DNA of 64,000 nt from an uncultured Chlorobiaceae bacterium (GTDB taxonomy: Bacteria > Bacteroidota > Chlorobiia > Chlorobiales > Chlorobiaceae): assembly GCA_903840935.1 (NCBI GenBank), contig CAIMHT010000015.1, positions 1 to 64,000 of the forward strand, read 5' to 3'. The position numbers and the translations under genes were made by a program. Shown here one piece after another: positions 1-10,011 of this stretch. The notes under the pieces are model-generated. The model saw nothing but the letters and a program-made list of their open reading frames with translations, searched no databases and was not told where the DNA came from. The first letter of the stretch is position 1; each line of letters begins with the position of its first letter.

Positions 1-294
1 CCCATCCAGGTCAAAGCCGATCGAGGCGACATTGGTGATTAAATCGTTTGTCGACTCTTCAAACGCCATGAAGACGCCGGGTTCATCATATTGCGTTGCA
101 CCTCTGAGCAAAAACTCCATGGCGAGCAAGGTTTTTCCGGTACCTGTTCCTCCGCAAATGAGTGAGGCACGACCCTTCGGCAGACCTCCCTCGGTAATAA
201 TATCGAGCCCCTCAATCCCCGTTAACACTTTGGGAAGTTGTGGCCTCTGTTCCGCCGTCACCTTTGGTTTCTGATTTACTTTTGCTTTTTTCAT
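1..294 (-). CDS. kaiC: KaiC-like RecA-fold ATPase (N-terminal 98 codons, cut by window edge)
   Basis: The first 98 residues of a KaiC/RadA-type ATPase are visible and the rest lies before base 1. After a basic leader the protein reads LPKVLTGIEGLDIITEGGLP, the usual entry to a KaiC domain, then a Walker A P-loop GGTGTGKT at about residues 48-55 and a FMAFEES segment typical of KaiC beta-strand 2. KaiC proteins are hexameric ATPases with clock or signalling roles. No kaiA or kaiB is visible here, so a circadian role is not implied. The ATG at 294 is the only usable start because an in-frame TGA lies five codons upstream. No Shine-Dalgarno is visible. Confidence 0.85.
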   Translation of the reverse strand, partial: MKKAKVNQKPKVTAEQRPQLPKVLTGIEGLDIITEGGLPKGRASLICGGTGTGKTLLAMEFLLRGATQYDEPGVFMAFEESTNDLITNVASIGFDLDG

Positions 295-679
295 AATGTA
301 TTGGCGTCATGATTGCATTTGACCAGAATGCGGTAATACGTTCTTAACGGGCGCATGAGTATTCAGATCGGCGTAGCGCGTCAGGCACTTTTTGGTCTGC
401 TTCCTCGAGAGAAAAAGTTGTTGTTTCGGAAGTGTTGTTATCTGCAGGATCAATGTTTTTTTTCGCCGCTATGTTTTTGCTTGTGCTTGTGCACGTCCAA
501 TGGAACCAATAAATTATGAAAGTTACGTTTTTTTTGTAATTCTTTTTTAAAAATACCTTTTCAGGCAAGGGCCCTCCTTGAGGATATGGTTGTGGCGGGT
601 GCATGGTGGAGCAAGGATCTCGGCACCTGACTCAAGCTCGGAGATGATCTCAGGATGTTTGCTGAGCGAGAGCGGCTAT
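295..679. other. Intergenic stretch between permease gene and kaiC
   Basis: This 385-bp stretch has no recognisable gene. A minus-strand open frame at 344-604 has no familiar motif and an unusual composition, so it is not called. A short palindrome, CAAGGAGGGCCCTTG at about 565-579, lies early in the spacer and could help end transcription of the permease operon, but no clean T-tract follows. Confidence 0.4.
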
Positions 680-1930
680 TCAGTTTGTCTTGAGATCAAG
701 CGAGCGGCTTGTGGCAATAAGGGCTGCCTTTCGTGCGGGATAGAGGCTTACCAGAAAACAGAGGAGGATGGCCGTGATGCTGACGGCAATAAAATCACCG
801 GCTTGCATGTTGACCGGATAAGCAGGGATAATAAAGGCGCTTTTCGAGGGGAGCTGCACAATGCCGTACAGTTCCTGAAGTTTGCAGACGCTCCATGCCA
901 AGATGGTTCCGGCAGCAGTTCCGGCGATTCCGGTCATTCCCCCCTGAATGATAAAAATGGCCATGAACTGCGGCTTTTCCATTCCGAGACATCGGAGAAA
1001 GAAGAGCTCACGCTGTTTGTCGATGGCGGTCATGGCAAGTGCTCCGGTGAGGCTGAGGGCGGCCACAAGGATAATGAGCATCAGCACGCTGAAACTCACC
1101 CGTTTTTCGAGCTGCATGACGGCAAAGATGTTGTTGTATTTTTCTTCGAGGGTACGGACCCGTAAGCTTGTTTTAAGAGGGCTTTTTGCCAGCCACTCCC
1201 TGAGGTTTGCGGTGAAGGTATCTCCCGATACTCCCTCTTTTCCCCTGATATCGATTCCTGAGTACTCTCCACGTCCCATGAGCAGGATCTTTTGGGCAAA
1301 GAGGTTTGAGGTGAGGACGTAGCGGTCATCAAATACTTTTTGCAGGGAAAATAGTGATGAGACGGTGGCTTCAGGAATGGCAAGCATCGGGATCAGGTAG
1401 GGTTCCGAGAGCGATTCAAGACCAAGAGAGATCAGTTCCGGGCTGAAAATTTTGACATCTTTGAAGGGGTTGAGGCTTGTGCGATAGGCTAAAAGCTCTC
1501 CGACGGCAATGGTTTCAGAAGTAAAAAAAGGGCTTTTTGTATGGGTCTGGCGCATCAAATGGCGTTGAGCTGGTTCAGTGATTCCTTTCACAACAACCAG
1601 TTCACTTTTCTCCCTGGTTGCCATAATGGCCTCTCCTTCGGCAAATGGCTCTGCGGAACCAACGCCCTCGAGAGAGCGTATCGATTGCAGGATGTTGTCG
1701 GAGACTTTCATGGTTCTGCCGTCAAGGGGAACAAGCTGGGCGGGACTGTCGAGGGTGACAAAAAGATCCCGTGCAAGCTTCTGGAATCCGTTCAAGACGC
1801 TCATGACCACCAGCAGTGTGCTGACGCCGATGACAATTCCGGCAAGGCTGATTGCGGAGATGATGTTGATGACCCTGAACCGTTTTCGGGCAAAACTGAA
1901 GCGTTTGGCAATCCATAAACCTGTTTTCAT
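680..1930 (-). CDS. LolC/LolE-type ABC transporter permease (second copy)
   Basis: A 416-residue FtsX/MacB-family permease. An N-terminal membrane helix (about 22-45, ISAISLAGIVIGVSTLLVVM) is followed by a large periplasmic domain. Three C-terminal helices follow from about residue 280 (FSVLMLIILVAALSLTGALA and two more), ending in YPARKAALI, the typical LolC/LolE/FtsX tail. LolCE permeases extract lipoproteins from the inner membrane with the LolD ATPase. The ATG at 1930 matches the family N-terminus (KTGLWIAKRF). The frame is open further upstream but unlike the family. It lies 22 bp downstream of a second permease gene with the same fold. No ATPase gene is adjacent, so the energy partner must be encoded elsewhere. 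Confidence 0.85.
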   Translation of the reverse strand: MKTGLWIAKRFSFARKRFRVINIISAISLAGIVIGVSTLLVVMSVLNGFQKLARDLFVTLDSPAQLVPLDGRTMKVSDNILQSIRSLEGVGSAEPFAEGEAIMATREKSELVVVKGITEPAQRHLMRQTHTKSPFFTSETIAVGELLAYRTSLNPFKDVKIFSPELISLGLESLSEPYLIPMLAIPEATVSSLFSLQKVFDDRYVLTSNLFAQKILLMGRGEYSGIDIRGKEGVSGDTFTANLREWLAKSPLKTSLRVRTLEEKYNNIFAVMQLEKRVSFSVLMLIILVAALSLTGALAMTAIDKQRELFFLRCLGMEKPQFMAIFIIQGGMTGIAGTAAGTILAWSVCKLQELYGIVQLPSKSAFIIPAYPVNMQAGDFIAVSITAILLCFLVSLYPARKAALIATSRSLDLKTN

Positions 1931-1952
1931 ACAAGCGAGAGTAATGTTTTGT

Positions 1953-3227
1953 TCAAGTTCCCAGTGCGGTGCCGGGTTTAAGGGAAGCGGCAATCCGTGC
2001 AGGAATAAAGGCAAACAGCAGGGTGAGGGCCATAACCGAGATAGAGACAACAGCGTAGTCCACCGGTTCGATCAGGAGTGGAACATATTTGATGAAATAG
2101 CTTTTTTCGGGCAGGGTGATGAGATGAAAGCGCAGCTCGAAAAGCGAGAGCGAGAGCGCAAGAATATTGCCGATGACCACACCGGAAAGCGAGACAAGGA
2201 ATGCCTGCGCCATAAACACTGAGCTGATTTTGCCGGGTTCAAGACCGAGGGCGCTGAGCATACCAATTTCACGGGTCTTTTCAATAATCAGTACCAGAAG
2301 CGTCGAGATAATGTTGAAAACCGCCACGATGGTTATGGTCACAATGAGTAAGGGTGTGATGTTTTTCTGAAGCTTCAGCCATTCAAAGAGATTGGCATAG
2401 CGCTCAAAAACCGTAAAGCCATAAAAGGGAAATCCGAGGGTATTGACCAGCTCGTTGACCGTGCCTGGCAGTTGCTTGAGGTTATTGACGTTGGCATCAT
2501 AGCCGCTGATCATCAGGGGATTAAACCGTTGTTGCAGCTCTTTCAGATCGGCGATCACCACAAAATCATCAAATCCTTCTTGAAGCCCTGTGTCGTAGAT
2601 GCCTCGTATCACTCCAACTTCAAGGTCAAGAGAGGAGAGCATATCGACAATGTTTTTGTTGCCGGCAATAAGTTTTGCGCCCGACGCATTGCTTCCAAGG
2701 CCGACAAGCATCACCTTTTTGCCAACCTTGAGATCAAGATTTTCGGCCAGCGTCTGACCGGCATAGAGTGCAATGCCGGTAACATTATCTTTAGCATTAA
2801 AGCTTCCAGACCGAAGAAATTTTTTCAGAAAGACTCGGCGTTGTTCTTCGCCCAATCCCCTGACCACAACCGGTTTGCTGTGCCAGATTTCACCATTGCT
2901 GCCGTTATTGCGGTTGCGAAGCACAAAACTTTTTTCAAGAAAAGGTGAGGCGGTCGCAATGTTCGGGTTGGAGGTTATCCTTGCCAGATTGGTTCGGCGG
3001 TCCTGAAAAAGCTGTTCGTCAGGATGGCGAATTTGCAGATGAGCGCTGAGGCTGATCAGCTTGCTTTCCACACTGCTGGCAAATCCGTTCACAATCGAAA
3101 GTGTGAGGATAAGTGCTGCCGTCCCTACGGCAATACCGATAACGGCAACCATGACGATAAAGGTTGGTTTCGTTGTCGATCGCTGTTTGAATGCAAAGCG
3201 CCTTGCAATGTAGAACTCGGGTTTCAC
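1953..3227 (-). CDS. LolC/LolE-type ABC transporter permease (first copy)
   Basis: A 424-residue membrane protein of the FtsX/LolC-E type: PEFYIARRFAF at the N-terminus, a first helix at about 24-48 (FIVMVAVIGIAVGTAALILT), a long extracytoplasmic domain, then three helices from about 300 (LLIVTITIVAVFNIISTLLV, with EKTREIGMLSALG after it) and the closing FIPARIAASLKPG. The likely role is lipoprotein release or a related ABC export step at the inner membrane, forming a heterodimer with the product of the next gene. The start is GTG at 3227, three bases after the TAA of the upstream lipoprotein gene, so translation is probably coupled. The first in-frame ATG lies inside the first helix and would truncate it. 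Confidence 0.87.
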   Translation of the reverse strand: MKPEFYIARRFAFKQRSTTKPTFIVMVAVIGIAVGTAALILTLSIVNGFASSVESKLISLSAHLQIRHPDEQLFQDRRTNLARITSNPNIATASPFLEKSFVLRNRNNGSNGEIWHSKPVVVRGLGEEQRRVFLKKFLRSGSFNAKDNVTGIALYAGQTLAENLDLKVGKKVMLVGLGSNASGAKLIAGNKNIVDMLSSLDLEVGVIRGIYDTGLQEGFDDFVVIADLKELQQRFNPLMISGYDANVNNLKQLPGTVNELVNTLGFPFYGFTVFERYANLFEWLKLQKNITPLLIVTITIVAVFNIISTLLVLIIEKTREIGMLSALGLEPGKISSVFMAQAFLVSLSGVVIGNILALSLSLFELRFHLITLPEKSYFIKYVPLLIEPVDYAVVSISVMALTLLFAFIPARIAASLKPGTALGT

Positions 3228-3229
3228 CG

Positions 3230-4120
3230 TTATTTCAGAATTATTGTGCGTTCAACAAGCCTGTACGGGGCAAGGGAGCTTCTTTCGAAAGCCTTCTGCC
3301 CTGCGCCACTGCTGAGCCACGAACCGAATCCTGCAGCAAGCGCATCGCCGGGATAATAGAGATAGTAAACCAGAGTAACAAGCGGATAGCTTCCGTCGAA
3401 GATGTTTTGCTGTGTTGGCATACATGGTGCCCCATCCCCTTTTGCGATAGGGAGGAAACGGATGTTTGCCGTGTTGAGGGCTTTTTCGAAAGAGGAGCGG
3501 AAGAGCAGCCCGACAGCACGCCTGTCGGTTGATACTCTTTCAATCAGTGCAGCATCGCTGTTGCATGACCAGGAGTGAAGCTCCCCTCTTTTTATTCCTG
3601 TTGTTGCGGCCAAAAGAGAGAGCAGGCGGAAATCGTCAGCTCTGACAAGCGGTATAATAGCTCCCCCATCCCCTTTTGCGGACAAGAGGGTGCCAAGCTC
3701 TGTTGTTGAGAGCATGTTGGTAGGGTTGCTGCGATTGACAATACAGACAATGGCGTCACGGGCAACCGGTTCTCGGCGAATGGGGCGTTTGAGTTCGCCA
3801 AAAAGAGAGTCTTCAACAGCTTCAGGGTTACCGCTGATTAATGCGGCCTTGACCGAGCCCTCAAGCAGATGTTTCAGACTTTTTCCGGAGGCGTCAGGCA
3901 GCAGCGTTACCGTTGCGGCTGGATAATAACGGCTGAAGCTTTCCGCCTGGATAGCAGCGATACCCTCAAGATGGCGATCGACTGCGAGGTTAATGCTTCC
4001 GCTTTTTGCGGTTTCTCCAGTTTGTTGCTGCGTACAATTCAATAATAATAAAGCTGAGCAAAAAAAGAGCAGGCCTCTTGTGACCATGAAGATGGCTCTT
4101 TTTTTTTGTTTTTTTTTCAC
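3230..4120 (-). CDS. PstS-like periplasmic binding lipoprotein
   Basis: A 296-residue secreted protein with a lipobox (LLLLNC) after a basic n-region and a hydrophobic core, so it is probably anchored to a membrane. The mature part resembles PstS-type phosphate-binding proteins: GSINLAVDRHLEGI near the start, EPVARDAIVCIVNRSNP in the middle, and a C-terminal YPLVTLVYYLYYPGDALA like the YPL..Y.Y motif of PstS. The start is set by a good Shine-Dalgarno, GAGGAG five bases before GTG at 4120. The ATG at 4087 would shorten the leader. It leads a co-directional operon with two LolC/E-like permeases. No PstA, PstB or PstC gene is present, so the ligand and partner are uncertain. Confidence 0.75.
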   Translation of the reverse strand: MKKKQKKRAIFMVTRGLLFFCSALLLLNCTQQQTGETAKSGSINLAVDRHLEGIAAIQAESFSRYYPAATVTLLPDASGKSLKHLLEGSVKAALISGNPEAVEDSLFGELKRPIRREPVARDAIVCIVNRSNPTNMLSTTELGTLLSAKGDGGAIIPLVRADDFRLLSLLAATTGIKRGELHSWSCNSDAALIERVSTDRRAVGLLFRSSFEKALNTANIRFLPIAKGDGAPCMPTQQNIFDGSYPLVTLVYYLYYPGDALAAGFGSWLSSGAGQKAFERSSLAPYRLVERTIILK

Positions 4121-4327
4121 AGTCACTCCTCTTTTCTCCTTTACCTCTTTGACATCGCTCTCTGGATGTTTAATTGCTAAGATAATGAGAAAAAATATGT
4201 TGCCATAAAAAACAGCTCCGATGTTACCGTGGTGAAAAAAAACATTTCGCATTCTTGAAAATCACGTAAAAAAGGTTAATATTTCGGCCTTCCGGAACAC
4301 CTTGTTGCGAAAACATATCTTTTTATA

Positions 4328-4355
4328 TTGAAAACGCTTATTACAACCATATTAT
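4328..4355 (+). promoter_or_regulatory. Sigma-70-type promoter of the arg operon
   Basis: TTGAAA at 4328-4333 and TATTAT at 4350-4355 are separated by 16 bp. Transcription would begin near 4362, leaving a leader of about 28 nt before the ATG at 4390. This argues against the upstream in-frame ATG at 4360 as the argC start. Confidence 0.55.
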
Positions 4356-4389
4356 CGGCATGGCGGCACCTGTAGCGGAGAGTTCGACA

Positions 4390-5394
4390 ATGTATTCAGT
4401 ATCGATAATCGGAGCGTCCGGCTATTCCGGAGCTGAGTTGACACGGCTGCTTCTTCAACATCCAAAAGTCGAGTTGCAGAAACTCTATGCTTTTTCACAG
4501 GCCGGTAAACGCGTTTCGGATCTCTATCCTGCCCTCTGCTGCAACAACGTGTACAAGCCCTATTGCGGCGAGAGCGGGAGTGATATTTATTTTCTTGCCC
4601 TTCCCCACGGTGAAGCTCTGCAACTGGTTCCTGCCCTTGTGGCTGCGGGAAAAAGGGTGATTGATCTTTCCGGCGACTTCAGGCTCAAAAGTGCGCTTGA
4701 GCATGAGCAGTTCTACAAACAGCCAAAATCTCCCGAATCGGTGATGACCTACGGTATGGCGGAATTGTTTCGTGACGAGATTGTCAGGGCGAAGGCGATC
4801 AGTAATCCCGGTTGTTTTGCAACAAGCATCATTCTTGGCGTTGCACCTCTTTTTGCTGGCCGTGAGAGCGGCATCAAGGTTCGTGCCATCAACTGCACTT
4901 CCACCTCCGGTATTTCCGGAGCGGGACGAAGCAGCAAAACAGAGTTGTCTTTTTCGGAGATGAGTGAAAATGTCAGGGCCTATAAGGTAGGTGTTCATCA
5001 GCATATTCCTGAAATCATGCAGGCTCTTGGCACCTCCGCTACCACACCATCGTTTGATTTTACCTTTACGCCAATGATTGGTTCGCTGGTGAGGGGTATT
5101 TACAGTATCCTTAACGTTCAGTTGGAAGAGTCTGCAGATGCAGAAGGTATCAAGAAGCTTTACCGAGAGTTTTATCTGAATGCTCCATTTGTCAGGCTGC
5201 GCGACACCATGACCGAGGTGCGGCATGTTACCCATACGAATTTTTGTGATATTCATATCGCTCATGCCTCTGCAAGCGGTTCAATGGTCATTGTCACCGC
5301 CATCGACAACCTTCTGAAAGGTGCCGCCGGGCAGGCAGTCCAGAACATGAACCTCATGCTTGGCCTGGATGAAACAACCGGATTGTCGTTTTAA
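4390..5394 (+). CDS. argC: N-acetyl-gamma-glutamyl-phosphate reductase
   Basis: This enzyme reduces N-acetylglutamyl phosphate to the semialdehyde with NADPH in the third step of arginine synthesis. The 334-residue protein has the Rossmann motif [14 protein letters not shown] at about 8-21, the catalytic cysteine in SNPGCFATS (Cys about 142) and the family segment GVHQHIPEI. The ATG at 4390 is preceded by GGAGAG and fits the promoter at 4328-4355. An in-frame ATG at 4360 would sit at the transcription start and adds residues unlike the family. It is the first gene of argC-argJ-argB-argF-argG, all on the same strand with short gaps. Confidence 0.95.
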   Translation: MYSVSIIGASGYSGAELTRLLLQHPKVELQKLYAFSQAGKRVSDLYPALCCNNVYKPYCGESGSDIYFLALPHGEALQLVPALVAAGKRVIDLSGDFRLKSALEHEQFYKQPKSPESVMTYGMAELFRDEIVRAKAISNPGCFATSIILGVAPLFAGRESGIKVRAINCTSTSGISGAGRSSKTELSFSEMSENVRAYKVGVHQHIPEIMQALGTSATTPSFDFTFTPMIGSLVRGIYSILNVQLEESADAEGIKKLYREFYLNAPFVRLRDTMTEVRHVTHTNFCDIHIAHASASGSMVIVTAIDNLLKGAAGQAVQNMNLMLGLDETTGLSF

Positions 5395-5503
5395 TTTTAT
5401 AACCATTAATCAGGCCAATACTGCATTGGAGAAATTCCATAAAGGGCTTAAAGTTATCCGTCAGCTTTCTGCTGTAACTCCCTGGCCGGTATCGGTCACC
5501 CCC

Positions 5504-6709
5504 ATGTCGGCGGATTCAGACGGAACGCACGGCTTCTGGCCTGAGGGTTTTTCTGCGGGCGCGGTCTCTGCTGCCATCAAGTATGAGCGCAAAGACCTGA
5601 TGCTGCTCGTGGCGGATCGCCCTGCAAGCGCCGCAGCACTCTTTACCCGGAACCTCTGTTGTGCTGCACCGGTACTGCTTTCGCGTGACCATCTGCAGCG
5701 CTCCCCAACCTCAATTCGTGCCATTGTATGCAACAGTGGAAATGCCAATGCGGCTACCGGCAAAAAAGGAATGGATGATGCACTCGCCATGGCTGAAGCC
5801 GTTGCACGGGAGCTTGCCATCAAGCCGGAAGAGGTGCTTGTTGCTTCAACCGGTGTTATCGGTCAACTCCTTCCTATGGAGAGGGTTCTCGGCGGCATTT
5901 CCACACTTCCGTCCAGTTTGCAGCATGAGTCGGTGTTTGATGCAGCCCAGGCAATCATGACGACCGATACCTTTCCAAAATTTTTCTCGCTTGAAGTCCA
6001 GCTTTCGAATGGACTTGTCCGCTTGAGTGGCATAGCCAAAGGCTCAGGTATGATTTGCCCGAACATGGCGACCATGCTGGCCATTCTTGCCACTGATGCT
6101 ACAATAGCCCCTGACCTTCTTCAGAAAGCGTTGAAGCAGGCAAACCAGAAGAGTTTTAACGCCATTACGGTCGATGGCGATACAAGCACGAACGATATGG
6201 TCTCTCTTCTTGCCAGCGGCACCGGTCCTGAAATTGTAGCAGAGAGCGATGATTTTGTTCTTTTTTGCGAAGCACTTGAAGCGCTGACGACCTTTCTTGC
6301 CAAGCTCATTGTCATTGATGGAGAGGGTGCTTCAAAACTGGTTACCATTACTGTTGAAGGGGCGGTTGATGACCGGGAGGCAGAGCTTGCGGCAAGAACC
6401 ATAGCGCAGTCGAGTCTGGTCAAAACAGCCATTCACGGAGAAGATGCTAACTGGGGAAGAATCGTTGCCGCAGCAGGTCGCTCTGGCGCGACCTTTAACC
6501 AGGAGGAACTCGAACTTTATTTTAACGACCTCTCCCTTCTCAAGCCAGGCTTCATTGCCGACTTCTCTGAAACGGCGGCATCAGAGATTATGGCAAGAGA
6601 TTCCTATACCATCACACTCCGTCTGGGCAGCGGCCCAGGGCGGGCAACCGTATGGAGCTGCGATTTGAGCAAAGAGTATGTCGATATCAACGGAAGCTAC
6701 AGAAGCTGA
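5504..6709 (+). CDS. argJ: Bifunctional glutamate N-acetyltransferase / ornithine acetyltransferase
   Basis: ArgJ recycles the acetyl group from N-acetylornithine to glutamate. With the start chosen here the protein has 401 residues. It shows the family entry [17 protein letters not shown], the CNSGNANA motif and the autocleavage site in CPNMATMLA, where the Thr at about residue 190 becomes the nucleophile of the beta subunit. The start is uncertain. The frame is open back to a TTG at 5360 and an ATG at 5369, both inside argC. The first ATG after the argC stop is 5504, which gives a family-length N-terminus but has no clear ribosome binding site. A TTG at 5426 is another option. Confidence 0.93.
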   Translation: MSADSDGTHGFWPEGFSAGAVSAAIKYERKDLMLLVADRPASAAALFTRNLCCAAPVLLSRDHLQRSPTSIRAIVCNSGNANAATGKKGMDDALAMAEAVARELAIKPEEVLVASTGVIGQLLPMERVLGGISTLPSSLQHESVFDAAQAIMTTDTFPKFFSLEVQLSNGLVRLSGIAKGSGMICPNMATMLAILATDATIAPDLLQKALKQANQKSFNAITVDGDTSTNDMVSLLASGTGPEIVAESDDFVLFCEALEALTTFLAKLIVIDGEGASKLVTITVEGAVDDREAELAARTIAQSSLVKTAIHGEDANWGRIVAAAGRSGATFNQEELELYFNDLSLLKPGFIADFSETAASEIMARDSYTITLRLGSGPGRATVWSCDLSKEYVDINGSYRS

Positions 6710-6744
6710 CACTTCCCTTAACCATCAAGAGCAATTTTTCCGCA

Positions 6745-7659
6745 ATGGAGACGTTACCGTGCAATGAACTCAGTTCGGCCAGAAAAGCCCCCCATGCCGC
6801 TATCGGGCCTGTGCTTATTGAGGCGTTACCCTATATTCGCAAGTTCGAAGGCAAGACTTTTGTGATTAAATATGGCGGTGCCGCCATGAAGGATTCCTGC
6901 CTTAAAAGCAGTTTCGCCCAGAATGTCACCCTTCTGCGGAAAGTGGGTATCAAGATTGTGCTGGTGCACGGCGGAGGCGACGCCATTACCAAAACGGCTG
7001 AAAAACTTGGAATCGCTTCGCGATTTTTGCACGGGCGCAGGGTTACCGACAAAGAGATGATCTCGGTTATCCAGATGACCCTTGCCGGAAAGGTGAATCA
7101 GGATATTGTCCAGTTAATCAGTGAGCATGGCGGCAAGGCGGTGGGTGTTACCGGCCTTGATGCCGATACCATCAAGGCTCTGCCCCACCCGAATGCTGAA
7201 ACGCTTGGCCTGGTGGGTGAGGTCGAGCAGATCAACACCGGCTACATTGATCTGCTCTGCGGTGCAGGGCTCATTCCGGTCATCGCCCCGACAGGGTTTG
7301 ACGACAAGGGAAATATCTACAACATCAACGCTGATGATGCAGCAAGCGGTATTGCCATTGCCCTGAAAGCTGAAAAGCTCATTTACGTCAGTGATGTCGC
7401 AGGCATTCATGTAGGCGACAGAATTCTCAAAACCATCTCCAAGGGCGAAGCCGCTGACTTTATTGAACAGGGAATCATTTCTGGCGGCATGATTCCAAAA
7501 GTCCTCTCGGCATTCAAAACGCTCGACAGTGGAGTCGGAAAAGTTCATCTCATTGACGGAAAATCAACACATTCGCTTCTGCTCGAAATATTTACGCATG
7601 AAGGGGTTGGCACCCAGTTTGTTGCAGGGCAGGAGAGTGATCAATTTTTAAACAGGTAA
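6745..7659 (+). CDS. argB: Acetylglutamate kinase
   Basis: ArgB phosphorylates N-acetylglutamate, usually the feedback-controlled step when ornithine is made by the cyclic ArgJ route. The 304-residue amino-acid kinase has [10 protein letters not shown] near residue 40, [11 protein letters not shown] in the phosphate-binding region, LHGRRVTD and the C-terminal SGGMIPK. The ATG at 6745 fits the family. The frame extends upstream into argJ but those residues are not family-like. The stretch before KYGGAAM includes the extra N-terminal helix found in arginine-sensitive enzymes, which suggests, but does not prove, arginine inhibition. Confidence 0.95.
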   Translation: METLPCNELSSARKAPHAAIGPVLIEALPYIRKFEGKTFVIKYGGAAMKDSCLKSSFAQNVTLLRKVGIKIVLVHGGGDAITKTAEKLGIASRFLHGRRVTDKEMISVIQMTLAGKVNQDIVQLISEHGGKAVGVTGLDADTIKALPHPNAETLGLVGEVEQINTGYIDLLCGAGLIPVIAPTGFDDKGNIYNINADDAASGIAIALKAEKLIYVSDVAGIHVGDRILKTISKGEAADFIEQGIISGGMIPKVLSAFKTLDSGVGKVHLIDGKSTHSLLLEIFTHEGVGTQFVAGQESDQFLNR

Positions 7660-7663
7660 CGGC

Positions 7664-8680
7664 ATGGAAGAGGTTCAAATAAAAAAAGCCCCCGCTAAAC
7701 GTGATTTTCTTGGCTTTTCACCGCTTGATGGCAGCAAAATTATTGAGTTGTTCGACTACTCTCTCTATATCAAGAAAAAAAGGAGAGAGCGCTCTCTTGA
7801 TGCACCATTTCTGCCGCTGCGCGACAAAACGGTCGCCATGATTTTCAGCAAGCCCTCACTGAGAACAAGGGTCTCTTTTGAACTCGGGATTCATGAACTG
7901 GGCGGATATACCATTAACCTCGATGGTCAATCCATTGGCCTTGGCTCACGCGAATCGGTGCAGGATGTGGCTCAACTGCTCTCCCGCTACAATGATGCCA
8001 TTGTGGCCCGTCTGCACGAACATGCCATCATCGAAGGGCTTGCGGAGTACGCCTCCATTCCTGTCATTAATGCGCTGACCGATCTGTCGCACCCCTGCCA
8101 GATACTGGCCGATGCCTTTACGCTCTACGAAAAGTCGCTGTGGCATGAGGGAGTCAAGGTGGTTTTTGTCGGGGATGGCAACAATGTGGCCAATTCATGG
8201 ATAGAACTGGCCGGTATGCTCCCCTTTCACTTTGTGCTTGCCTGCCCGGAAGGGTACATGCCAAATGAAGGAGTGCTCAAAGCCGCCCGCAAGAAGGGGA
8301 TCAGCCGCATCGAGATCCTGCATGACCCGAAAGAGGCGGCAGCCAACGCCGATGTGCTCTATACCGATGTCTGGACAAGTATGGGAAAGGAGAAAGAGAT
8401 AGAGGAACGACTCAAAATTTTCTCCCCTTTTCAGATCAACAGCGCGTTGCTTGCTGAGGCAAAACCCGGTGCGGTGGTCATGCACTGTATGCCCGCACAC
8501 CGTGGTCAGGAGATAAGCGCAGAGGTGATGGACGGGCCGCACTCCATCATTCTTGACGAGGCCGAAAACCGTCTGCATGTCCAGAAAGCGCTTCTGGTCA
8601 AACTGCTGAACCATGAAGAGTACAGAAAGTTTCACCTGACCCACCGGCTTTTGAATGCCGCCAAAAAAATAAGGAGCTGA
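7664..8680 (+). CDS. argF: Ornithine carbamoyltransferase
   Basis: ArgF makes citrulline from ornithine and carbamoyl phosphate. The 338-residue protein has the carbamoyl-phosphate loop as SKPSLRTRVSFE (S-x-R-T-R type), LHEHAIIEG, the HPCQ motif and the ornithine-side HCMPAHRG. It begins 4 bp after the argB stop, with AGGTAA just upstream. The first 20 residues are lysine-rich and not part of the conserved core. Confidence 0.95.
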   Translation: MEEVQIKKAPAKRDFLGFSPLDGSKIIELFDYSLYIKKKRRERSLDAPFLPLRDKTVAMIFSKPSLRTRVSFELGIHELGGYTINLDGQSIGLGSRESVQDVAQLLSRYNDAIVARLHEHAIIEGLAEYASIPVINALTDLSHPCQILADAFTLYEKSLWHEGVKVVFVGDGNNVANSWIELAGMLPFHFVLACPEGYMPNEGVLKAARKKGISRIEILHDPKEAAANADVLYTDVWTSMGKEKEIEERLKIFSPFQINSALLAEAKPGAVVMHCMPAHRGQEISAEVMDGPHSIILDEAENRLHVQKALLVKLLNHEEYRKFHLTHRLLNAAKKIRS

Positions 8681-8796
8681 CAAGGGTGATGAGACCATGT
8701 ACAAGTGCGATGGTGGGTTGCATGTTCGTTCCTCTTCTGTACTGAAATCATATATTCAAAAAAATCTTTCCCAAAACTGATAATTCACGACATACC

Positions 8797-9999
8797 ATGA
8801 GCAAGGAAAAAATTGCAATAGCCTATTCCGGTGGACTCGATACCTCCATCATGATCAAATGGTTGAAAGACAAATATGATGCCGAAATTGTTGCTGTTAC
8901 CGGCAATCTTGGTCAGCAGAAAGAGATTGAGAACCTCGAATCGAAAGCAATCGCCACGGGTGCCTCGAAATTCCAGTTCGTTGATTTGCGCAAAGAGTTC
9001 GTTGAAGAGTATATCTGGCGTGCACTCAAGGCCGGAGCTCTCTATGAGGATGTCTATCCGCTTGCAACCGCTCTTGGACGCCCCCTGCTTGCAAAAGCGA
9101 TTGTTGATACCGCACTTGCTGAAGGATGCACCATGCTCGCCCACGGCTGCACCGGAAAAGGGAACGACCAGGTACGATTTGAAGTGACCTTTGCCTCACT
9201 TGCACCCCACCTCAAGGTACTTGCTCCCCTGCGCGAATGGGAGTTCACCTCAAGGGAATCTGAAATTGCCTACGCTCTTGAGCACAACATCCAGGTCTCT
9301 GCTACCAAGAAAAACCCCTACTCCATTGACGAGAACATCTGGGGTATCAGCATTGAGTGCGGTGTGCTTGAAGATCCGATGGTTGCACCTCCCGAAGATG
9401 CCTACCAGATCACCACGTCACCGGAAAATGCACCGAACACTCCGTCCGTTGTTGAGATTGAGTTTGAAAAAGGAATTCCCGTCTCCCTTGACGGCAAAAA
9501 GATGAGTGGCCTTGACCTCATCATCCGCCTGAACGAAATCGGTGCAGCCAATGGCGTCGGACGCCTCGACATGATCGAGAACCGCGTTGTCGGCATCAAG
9601 TCACGCGAAATTTATGAGGCCCCGGCAGCAACTATCCTGCACTTCGCACACCGCGAACTCGAACGGCTCACGCTTGAAAAAACCGTTTTCCAGTACAAAA
9701 AGAACATCAGCCAGGACTACGCTAACATCATCTATAACGGACTCTGGTTCTCGCCAATGAGAAAAGCGCTTGATGCCTTTGTGGATGAAACACAGCTCCC
9801 GGTAACCGGTCTTGTGCGTCTGAAGCTTTACAAGGGTGGCGTCACCCTGCTTGGCCGCAACTCCCCGTACTCGCTTTACAACGAAGAGCTTGCCACCTAC
9901 ACCGAAGCCGACACCTTCAACCACAAGGCCGCAGCAGGCTTTATCCACCTCTATGGACTTGGGCTGAAAACCTACAGCGAAGTACACTCCGCCAAATAA
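8797..9999 (+). CDS. argG: Argininosuccinate synthase
   Basis: ArgG joins citrulline and aspartate with ATP. The 400-residue protein has the N-type ATP pyrophosphatase loop AYSGGLDTS at about 9-17, the [14 protein letters not shown] motif and [10 protein letters not shown] near the C-terminus. It sits 116 bp after argF, in a gap where no gene such as argR can be seen. No Shine-Dalgarno precedes the ATG. In this window argG is separated from argH by about 4.1 kb of unrelated and partly decayed sequence. Confidence 0.96.
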   Translation: MSKEKIAIAYSGGLDTSIMIKWLKDKYDAEIVAVTGNLGQQKEIENLESKAIATGASKFQFVDLRKEFVEEYIWRALKAGALYEDVYPLATALGRPLLAKAIVDTALAEGCTMLAHGCTGKGNDQVRFEVTFASLAPHLKVLAPLREWEFTSRESEIAYALEHNIQVSATKKNPYSIDENIWGISIECGVLEDPMVAPPEDAYQITTSPENAPNTPSVVEIEFEKGIPVSLDGKKMSGLDLIIRLNEIGAANGVGRLDMIENRVVGIKSREIYEAPAATILHFAHRELERLTLEKTVFQYKKNISQDYANIIYNGLWFSPMRKALDAFVDETQLPVTGLVRLKLYKGGVTLLGRNSPYSLYNEELATYTEADTFNHKAAAGFIHLYGLGLKTYSEVHSAK

Positions 10000-10011
10000 G
10001 AGCCGCACCCT

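Noticed and set aside
344-604. 86-codon open frame upstream of kaiC
   Set aside because: No familiar motif, odd composition, starts next to a likely terminator palindrome and is not like any KaiB or regulator.
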